Part shown: positions 1-5,600 of the stretch, in pieces | How the letters are laid out: every line of letters begins with the position of its first letter | Position numbering within the stretch: position 1 is the stretch's first letter | Source: Gemmatimonadota bacterium | GTDB lineage: Bacteria; Gemmatimonadota; Gemmatimonadetes; Palauibacterales; Palauibacteraceae | Length of the DNA: 5,600 nt | Direction of reading: 5' to 3' | Assembly: GCA_029288095.1 (NCBI GenBank) | Contig: JARFPW010000179.1 | Coordinates: 1-5,600 of the forward strand | The notes under the pieces: model-generated | Databases searched by the model: none | Seen by the model: the letters and a program-made list of their open reading frames with translations, nothing else | Told to the model about the DNA's origin: nothing | Made by a program: the position numbers and the translations under genes

Positions 1-503
1 GTCCGATCGACTTCGTTCCAGTCCGCGTGCTCTTCCAGAATACGGCCCAATATGTCCTGGACTTCCTCTTCAGTAACTTCTTCGGTGGAACGCGCGATCT
101 GGAAGCCGCCCAGTCTATCCAGCCGTATGCTCGGCATGACCTCGAGCTCAGCCTGGAAGACGAACGGCTCGGACGGGCCATATTTGACGTCGGTAATTCG
201 CCCGGGCCCCGCCGGCGTCAGGTCCTCCTGCTCGAGAGCTTCCTTGTAGGCCTCGTCCAACAGCCTCTGCTGCACCCGTTCGTCGATCTCGGCTCCGAAC
301 CTCTGCTCGACCACGGAGGCGGGGATCTTCCCCTTTCGGAAACCCTTGATGCGCCTGGCGCGGGATACCCTTCCTGCCTCGGCGGTCCGCGTGCGGGCCA
401 CCCGCTCGCCCGGCACCGTAACGGTCAACGTCCTCAGCCATCCCTGGCCTTCGACGACTGAGACTTCGATTTCAGGACTCCGGCTGGTGTGGTCCACGGC
501 CAT
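1..503 (-). CDS. tig: Trigger factor, N-terminal part (partial, runs off left edge)
   Basis: Trigger factor is the ribosome-bound chaperone that meets nascent chains at the exit tunnel (family knowledge). The reading frame gives 167 residues before the window edge. The ribosome-docking signature GFRKGKIP is at residues 54-61, followed by the helical part of the ribosome-binding domain (SVVEQRFGAEIDERV). The conserved passage from the tail-binding domain into the PPIase domain follows (EVMPSIRLDRL near 121-131, then EEVTEEEVQDIL and a W-x-x-V-D-R motif at 162-167). The PPIase core and the C-terminal chaperone arms lie outside the window. The ATG at 503-501 is chosen because AGGTGA at 515-510 sits 6 nt upstream, and the TGA at 512-510 closes the frame just before it. 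The N-terminus is about 10 residues longer than in E. coli, where the signature starts at about residue 43. It is probably cotranscribed with tRNA-Leu, 43 bp upstream, with no terminator between. Confidence 0.95.
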   Translation of the reverse strand, partial: MAVDHTSRSPEIEVSVVEGQGWLRTLTVTVPGERVARTRTAEAGRVSRARRIKGFRKGKIPASVVEQRFGAEIDERVQQRLLDEAYKEALEQEDLTPAGPGRITDVKYGPSEPFVFQAELEVMPSIRLDRLGGFQIARSTEEVTEEEVQDILGRILEEHADWNEVDR

Positions 504-546
504 CAACGGTCACCTAGTGGTTTTGTGAGAATCCGAGCGCGAGGTA

Positions 547-630
547 TGCGAAAGGGGGGACTCGAACCCCCAAGGCCTTTCGGCCACCAGCTCCTAAGGC
601 TGGCGCGTCTGCCAGTTCCGCCACTTTCGC
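547..630 (-). tRNA. tRNA-Leu, anticodon UAG
   Basis: The minus strand folds as a class II tRNA. The 7-bp acceptor stem is GCGAAAG/CTTTCGC (630-624 with 554-548). The anticodon arm is CCAGC-CTTAGGA-GCTGG, giving anticodon TAG, which reads CUA and, by wobble, other CUN leucine codons. A long variable arm has the hairpin GGCC-GAAA-GGCC, as expected for leucine tRNAs. The T arm is GGGGG-TTCGAGT-CCCCC. The discriminator base is A at 547, which is also the leucine identity base. The next bases read TACC, so the 3' CCA is not encoded and must be added by the CCA-adding enzyme. The gene is directly upstream of tig on the same strand, an arrangement seen in several bacterial groups. Confidence 0.97.
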
Positions 631-655
631 ATGCTACGGCTGGAACGCTGGCCCA

Positions 656-684
656 AACCTAACCCGCCGTCACGGCATCGCCAA
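656..684 (-). promoter_or_regulatory. Candidate sigma-70 promoter for tRNA-Leu and tig
   Basis: On the minus strand, TTGGCG (684-679) and TAGGTT (661-656) are separated by exactly 17 bp. The -35 box matches TTGACA at the first three positions and the -10 box keeps the T-A-x-x-x-T pattern. The -10 box ends 25 bp before the tRNA 5' end, which would give a leader of about 18 nt to be trimmed by RNase P. It lies between the terminator-like hairpin of htrA and the tRNA, where a promoter is expected. The identification rests on motif and spacing only. Confidence 0.4.
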
Positions 685-698
685 CGGAATCGACCCGG

Positions 699-737
699 AA
701 AAGCAGGGCGGCGCGCCCCCTGGGAGACGCGCCGCTC
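699..737 (-). terminator. Probable rho-independent terminator of htrA/degQ
   Basis: The arms GCGGCGCG (708-715) and CGCGCCGC (728-735) are perfect inverted repeats. They extend by a G-T and a G-C pair at 707/736 and 706/737 and enclose a 12-nt loop. On the minus strand the stem is followed by TGC and then TTTT (complement of 702-699). It lies about 18 bp past the htrA stop codon, in the right orientation and before the tRNA promoter. The T-run is short, so efficiency is uncertain. Confidence 0.6.
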
Positions 738-755
738 CGTCGAACCTCAGCCGTT

Positions 756-2279
756 CTACCGGGAGGGGATCGGGACCGTAACGGGTACCGTCGTCTCCTC
801 GGTCGATGTCTGAGGATGGGTGTTGAACATGGTCAACCCGACGACGTCACCCGGCTGGAGATCGCGGATCGCGCGCTCATAGTCGTCAACCGACTCGATC
901 GGCTGTCGATTCACCGCCGTGATGACCGGACTCCTGAACAGGCTCGGAATCGGAAGCCGCCGGTACAGCGGGCCACTCGGCGCGATGCCCGTGACGATAA
1001 CTCCCGCCACGTCTTCCGGGATGTTGAGTGCGCGCCGGCGCTCCGCCGTAATCTCGTCCACCTGGATCCCCAGGGGATTATCGTCGGTGACTCCGTTCGT
1101 CGCCGCCGGACGAGTCACCGGCTCGGGTGTGGGAGCGGACGCCAGGCTCAGGTTCACCGTGTCGCGATCGCCAGTCTCCCTGACAATGGCCACTTCTACG
1201 CGGTCACCCGGTTCGAAGCGGCGCACATGCCGCTGGAGGTCAGCTACCGAGACGACGTCGCGACCCGCCACCGCCGTGATCACGTCACCGATCTGTACGT
1301 CCGCCTCAGCGGCGGGTAGGCCCGGCGTAAGCCCGAACACCTTCGCGCCACCCACGCGGTCCAGTCCGTAATAGCGGGCGTCGGCGTCGTCCACCCGCCG
1401 GACGCTCACACCCAGGAGGGCGCGGCGTACCGTGCCATACTCAACCAGGTCTTCGATCACTTCCTGGACGAGATCTATCGGCACGGCGAAGCCATATCCC
1501 TGGTAGGAGCCGTTGCCCGACGCGATCGCCGCATTCACTCCGATCACCTCGCCCATCGCGTTGATCAGCGGTCCGCCCGAGTTGCCCGGGTTGATGACGG
1601 CGTCAGTTTGGATGAAGTCCTCGATCGCCAGCTGTTCATCGAGGATCTGGATGCTGCGACCCTTCGCGCTGACGATTCCGGCCGTGACGGTGGTGTTCAG
1701 CGTCGCACCCGACCGAAAACCCGGGCTTCCCACGGCGAGGACCCAGTCGCCCACGCGTGTCGCATCGCTTGACCCGAGCGGCGTATGCGGGAGACCCTCC
1801 GCTTCCAGCTTCAGCAGGGCCACGTCGGTGGTCTGGTCACGACCGACAAGCCGAACATCGTCGAACAGTCGTCCATCCGACAGCAGGACCTCGATGGCCA
1901 CGGCTTCCTCCACCACGTGGTTGTTCGTGACCACGTAACCGTCTGCCGTGATGATGAATCCGGACCCGCTCCCCGGGCGCGTCTCCTCCTCATCGAAGGG
2001 GGTACGAAACGGTCCGCGCGCTGCCGGCACCGGTCTGCGCACGTTGATCGTCACGACTGCCGGCGTGATCTGTTCGGCGATTTCCGAGAATCCCGACATC
2101 GCCACGTTCTCGCCGGCCGGGAGCGAAGAGTCGCGCACGTCGAGCCGCAGCGGCGCGTTGGCCGAGCTCGCGATGCTCTCGGATGGAACGTCAAACGGGG
2201 CCGTAAGGGCCAGCCCTACCCCGAAAGCCACCACGGCAGTGAGGATCAGGTTCAATCTCGTTCGCAGCGCGTCGCTCAT
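756..2279 (-). CDS. HtrA/DegQ-type envelope serine endoprotease with two PDZ domains
   Basis: A complete 507-residue ORF. A hydrophobic segment at about residues 9-27 is an N-terminal signal anchor or uncleaved signal, so the protein probably works in the periplasm, attached to the inner membrane. The trypsin-like domain spans about 65-280 with the full catalytic triad: His121 in TNNHVV, Asp152 in TDVALLKL and Ser234 in GNSGGPL. The loop before the protease core (81-101) is short, more like DegQ or DegS than DegP. PDZ1 covers about 288-380 and PDZ2 about 402-500. Two PDZ domains point to the DegP/DegQ class, which degrades or refolds misfolded envelope proteins (family knowledge). PDZ2 lacks the usual G-D-V-I motif: the matching position reads FRSPVITAVNRQPI (448-461). 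The ATG at 2279 is the only practical start because an in-frame TGA lies three codons upstream. Its ribosome site is weak (GAGAG or a more distant GGAAGG). A symbol choice between degP, degQ and mucD is not justified. Confidence 0.95.
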   Translation of the reverse strand: MSDALRTRLNLILTAVVAFGVGLALTAPFDVPSESIASSANAPLRLDVRDSSLPAGENVAMSGFSEIAEQITPAVVTINVRRPVPAARGPFRTPFDEEETRPGSGSGFIITADGYVVTNNHVVEEAVAIEVLLSDGRLFDDVRLVGRDQTTDVALLKLEAEGLPHTPLGSSDATRVGDWVLAVGSPGFRSGATLNTTVTAGIVSAKGRSIQILDEQLAIEDFIQTDAVINPGNSGGPLINAMGEVIGVNAAIASGNGSYQGYGFAVPIDLVQEVIEDLVEYGTVRRALLGVSVRRVDDADARYYGLDRVGGAKVFGLTPGLPAAEADVQIGDVITAVAGRDVVSVADLQRHVRRFEPGDRVEVAIVRETGDRDTVNLSLASAPTPEPVTRPAATNGVTDDNPLGIQVDEITAERRRALNIPEDVAGVIVTGIAPSGPLYRRLPIPSLFRSPVITAVNRQPIESVDDYERAIRDLQPGDVVGLTMFNTHPQTSTEETTVPVTVPIPSR

Positions 2280-2386
2280 CGTCTCTCAACCTTCCTGTCG
2301 TCCGGCCGCCTCCATGGCAGCGACTCTTCCCGTACAACCACCCGTTTCGTGATAGCCCTCATGCACCCGACGGTTCCCCGCGCGAG

Positions 2387-2398
2387 AGCATATATGCT
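2387..2398. promoter_or_regulatory. AT-rich perfect palindrome upstream of htrA, possible operator or promoter core
   Basis: AGCATATATGCT is a perfect 12-bp palindrome. It is the only clearly AT-rich patch in the 230-bp dnaK-htrA intergenic region (2280-2509). It lies about 108 bp before the htrA start and could contain a -10 element (CATATA or TATATG on the minus strand), a regulator site, or both. I see no convincing -35 partner: GTGACC is present on the minus strand about 14-16 bp upstream but matches poorly. Apart from this palindrome and the dnaK terminator hairpin, I see nothing else in the intergenic region. Confidence 0.3.
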
Positions 2399-2451
2399 AC
2401 TGACGCGATAGGTCACGAGAGCGTTGCCCGCAACCCGGGTCCAGCGAAGCA

Positions 2452-2485
2452 CGGGCGGTGGCGCCCAATCGGATGCCACCGCCCG
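2452..2485 (-). terminator. Terminator-like hairpin downstream of dnaK
   Basis: CGGGCGGTGGC (2452-2462) and GCCACCGCCCG (2475-2485) form a perfect 11-bp GC-rich stem with a 12-nt loop, starting about 24 bp after the dnaK stop codon. On the minus strand it is followed by TGCTTCG, so there is no real U-tract. It most likely ends or protects the dnaK transcript and separates it from htrA, but partial read-through into htrA is possible. Confidence 0.6.
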
Positions 2486-2509
2486 CCCCACTGCGTGGAA
2501 GCCCTGCCG

Positions 2510-4450
<1,941 letters not shown>

Positions 4451-4491
4451 TCGATTCGTCCCTTCGCTCAATGCGGATTCAGCGTGCGGCC

Positions 4492-4520
4492 CGGACGGCG
4501 CCGGGTGCGTTCCCGGTCCG
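4492..4520 (-). promoter_or_regulatory. Hairpin in the dnaK 5' leader region
   Basis: On the minus strand, CCGGG and CCCGG enclose a 6-nt loop (4516-4501). An outer 4-bp pairing, CGGA/TCCG, is separated by a 5-nt bulge. The structure lies about 42-70 nt before the dnaK start and does not include the ribosome site at 4464-4459. If the candidate promoter upstream is right, it would sit close to the 5' end of the mRNA and may stabilise it. No role is shown by the sequence alone. Confidence 0.25.
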
Positions 4521-4534
4521 AGCTGCCCGCTCGC

Positions 4535-4564
4535 CGGATGGTACAATCCGACCCTGGGTGCAAG
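4535..4564 (-). promoter_or_regulatory. Candidate heat-shock (sigma-32-like) promoter of dnaK
   Basis: The minus strand has CTTGCAC (4564-4558), a 14-bp spacer and TACCATCCG (4543-4535). This resembles the E. coli sigma-32 pattern of CTTGAAA, a 13-15 bp gap and CCCCATNTA: five of seven positions match in the -35 box and the CCAT core is present in the -10 box. It would give a dnaK leader of roughly 75-80 nt. No CIRCE element (TTAGCACTC-N9-GAGTGCTAA) is visible in the 239-bp divergent region, so HrcA control through CIRCE is not supported. The match is imperfect and could be chance. Confidence 0.3.
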
Positions 4565-4577
4565 CGATGTGCCTGAT

Positions 4578-4601
4578 TTTGGCCCCTGAATCGGGGTTAA
4601 A
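4578..4601 (+). promoter_or_regulatory. Hairpin or inverted repeat midway between dnaK and the rhomboid gene
   Basis: TTTGGCCCC and GGGGTTAAA flank a TGAATC loop. As plus-strand RNA this is a continuous 9-bp stem including two G-U pairs; as DNA or minus-strand RNA the two middle pairs are mismatched. The compensating wobble pairs on the plus strand suggest, weakly, a structure in the rhomboid leader transcript about 90 nt before its start codon. An operator between the divergent genes is the alternative. Confidence 0.25.
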
Positions 4602-4689
4602 CGCAGACAATCTGGCACTTCCGCTCCCGGATTGCGCCAGAACGGCAGTCCGTTGCGTCGCCGAGCGGGGGTGATTTACCCTTCGGGCC

Positions 4690-5454
4690 ATGTTTCCGCT
4701 CCGCGATGAGAATCCGACCGAACTGGTCCCGTTCGTCACCCTGTTTCTGATAGCCACCAACGTTCTGGTGTGGATCGTCGTTCAGGGTGCGGGGGTGGGG
4801 GAACCGTTCCTCGAGTCCCTGTGCGCCTATGGGACGATTCCCGGCGAAGTCACTGGACGAATCCCGGCCGGCACGTCCATACCGCTCGGTCCGTCGGCCG
4901 GATGCCGGGTCGGGGGGCTCTCTTTCTCGACCGTCGTTACCTCGATGTTTCTCCACGGCAGCTGGATGCACCTGATCGGAAACATGTGGTTTCTGTGGGT
5001 GTTCGGGAACAACATCGAGGATTCGACGGGACACGCGCGTTACCTCGTGTTCTACCTTCTATGCGGGGCGCTGGCAGCCGGTGCGCACATGGCGTCCGCT
5101 CCCGGCAGCGCGATCCCGACCGTCGGAGCGTCGGGTGCGATCAGCGGGATCATGGGTGCATACCTGATCCTCTACCCTCGCGTACGCGTCCTCACCCTGT
5201 TCTTCTTCGTCATCTTCATCCGGGTATTCCCGATCCCGGCCTGGGTGATGCTAGCGTGGTGGTTCGTATTGCAGGTGCTGTCGGGTTCTACGACGGCAGG
5301 TTCGGGAGGTGGTGTAGCGTTCTGGGCGCACGTCGGCGGCTTCGTAGCCGGGGTCGTACTTATCAAGCTGTTTGCAAAGCCGATCCTTACCCGAGCCAAA
5401 CGGGAGGGGAGGGTGGTGACGCGCAGCGAACTCGGGAGGTTTGGCGGATGGTGA
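4690..5454 (+). CDS. Rhomboid family intramembrane serine protease
   Basis: A complete 254-residue polytopic membrane protein. Rhomboids cut substrate transmembrane segments within the lipid bilayer using a Ser-His dyad (family knowledge). Visible here are the catalytic serine in GASG (Ser148), the catalytic histidine in AHVGG (His214) and the HxxxN oxyanion motif (His94, Asn98 in HLIGNMW). Hydrophobic segments lie at about 12-32, 78-105, 115-133, 147-162, 165-181, 184-199 and 208-229, consistent with the six- or seven-helix core. The N-terminus MFPLRDENPT is typical of a common bacterial subgroup. The long loop after the first helix contains Cys45 and Cys72, which could form a disulfide if it faces the periplasm. 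A basic tail (226-254) is probably cytosolic. The ATG at 4690 is bounded by an in-frame TGA at 4672-4674. No good ribosome site is at normal distance; GGGGGTGA lies about 15 nt upstream. It is divergent from dnaK and overlaps the next gene. The substrate is unknown. Confidence 0.93.
   Translation: MFPLRDENPTELVPFVTLFLIATNVLVWIVVQGAGVGEPFLESLCAYGTIPGEVTGRIPAGTSIPLGPSAGCRVGGLSFSTVVTSMFLHGSWMHLIGNMWFLWVFGNNIEDSTGHARYLVFYLLCGALAAGAHMASAPGSAIPTVGASGAISGIMGAYLILYPRVRVLTLFFFVIFIRVFPIPAWVMLAWWFVLQVLSGSTTAGSGGGVAFWAHVGGFVAGVVLIKLFAKPILTRAKREGRVVTRSELGRFGGW
5434..5439 (+). promoter_or_regulatory. Ribosome binding site of the downstream secreted-protein gene
   Basis: GGGAGG lies 8 nt before the ATG at 5448, inside the last codons of the rhomboid gene. 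It is a better ribosome site than that of the rhomboid gene itself and supports the overlapping start at 5448 over the GTG at 5451. Confidence 0.65.
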
Positions 5455-5600
5455 CCAGGCGGCTGACGGCAGCGCGCATCCGGGGCACAGTTGCGGTCCT
5501 GGCAACGGGGCTCATGGTCGGGTTGGCGCCGCCGCCGGCGACCGCGGAGACGATCGAGGCCGGCCCGGTCGTGGCCGCCCCGGCCAACGCCGCCCCGGCC
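5448..5600 (+). CDS. Secreted or membrane-anchored protein of unknown function, N-terminus (partial, runs off right edge)
   Basis: An open frame of 51 codons with no stop before the window edge. It starts MVTRRLTAARIRG, continues with a hydrophobic stretch (about 13-27) and then PPPATA followed by ETIEAG. This is a textbook signal peptide: positively charged n-region, hydrophobic core and an A-T-A motif at 31-33 suiting signal peptidase I cleavage before Glu34. The visible mature part is rich in Ala and Pro, which usually marks a flexible linker before a folded domain. The ATG overlaps the rhomboid stop by 7 bp (ATGGTGA), and GGGAGG lies 8 nt upstream, so translation is likely coupled to the rhomboid gene. 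The folded domain is outside the window, so the function cannot be named; periplasmic enzyme, cell-wall protein and lipid-free anchor protein all remain open. Confidence 0.75.
   Translation, partial: MVTRRLTAARIRGTVAVLATGLMVGLAPPPATAETIEAGPVVAAPANAAPA

Noticed and set aside
27..528. Plus-strand frames and a shifted minus-strand frame (148-441) over the trigger factor gene
   Set aside because: The minus-strand frame starting at 503 gives an unambiguous trigger factor N-terminus; the others are shadows.
816..2411. Several plus-strand frames opposite htrA (816-1319, 919-1371, 1513-1938, 1785-2411, 1948-2352)
   Set aside because: The translations are low-complexity Arg/Ser/Pro-rich without domains, and they oppose a complete protease with an intact triad.
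2276..2491. 71-codon minus-strand frame (or a 28-codon version from 2362) overlapping the htrA start by ATGA
   Set aside because: It runs through the dnaK terminator hairpin and the htrA leader, its product has no recognisable features, and no good ribosome site precedes either start. A leader peptide cannot be fully excluded for the shorter form.
4542..4547. TACAAT on the plus strand as a -10 box for the rhomboid gene
   Set aside because: No -35 element is found at 16-18 bp upstream and it would leave a leader of about 135 nt; too weak to list as a promoter.
4451..4618. 56-residue N-terminal extension of DnaK in the same frame
   Set aside because: The extra residues match no Hsp70 N-terminus, contain the leader hairpin and promoter region, and a good ribosome site precedes the canonical MSKVIGIDLG start at 4450.
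4597..5034. Minus-strand frames opposite the start of the rhomboid gene
   Set aside because: They oppose a rhomboid with all catalytic motifs and give charged sequence with no family features.

Overview
The window reads as ordinary chromosomal DNA from a GC-rich Gram-negative bacterium. DnaK carries the ATPase-domain insert typical of Gram-negative DnaK proteins, there is an envelope HtrA protease with an N-terminal membrane segment, and tRNA-Leu does not encode its CCA end. Gene order and protein style would fit a group such as Gemmatimonadota, but that placement is an impression and was not tested. No mobile element, CRISPR array, integrase, tandem repeat or compositional break is visible.

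Layout from left to right: the N-terminal 167 codons of trigger factor (minus strand, running off the left edge); tRNA-Leu(UAG) just upstream on the same strand, with a plausible promoter of its own; a terminator-like hairpin; a complete two-PDZ HtrA/DegQ-type serine protease (minus); a 230-bp intergenic region with the dnaK terminator hairpin and an AT-rich palindrome; a complete dnaK (minus); a 239-bp divergent intergenic region; a complete rhomboid intramembrane protease (plus); and the first 51 codons of a secreted or membrane-anchored protein that overlaps the rhomboid gene by 7 bp and runs off the right edge.

The common theme is protein quality control. Trigger factor receives nascent chains at the ribosome, DnaK folds client proteins in the cytosol, HtrA handles misfolded proteins in the envelope, and a rhomboid cleaves proteins inside the membrane. 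Intergenic spacing and hairpins suggest four transcription units: tRNA-Leu plus tig, htrA, dnaK, and rhomboid plus the secreted protein. grpE and dnaJ are not next to dnaK.

I found no convincing new system. The items most worth a second look are the translationally coupled rhomboid/secreted-protein pair, the aberrant carboxylate-binding region of the second PDZ domain in HtrA, and the candidate heat-shock-type promoter of dnaK.
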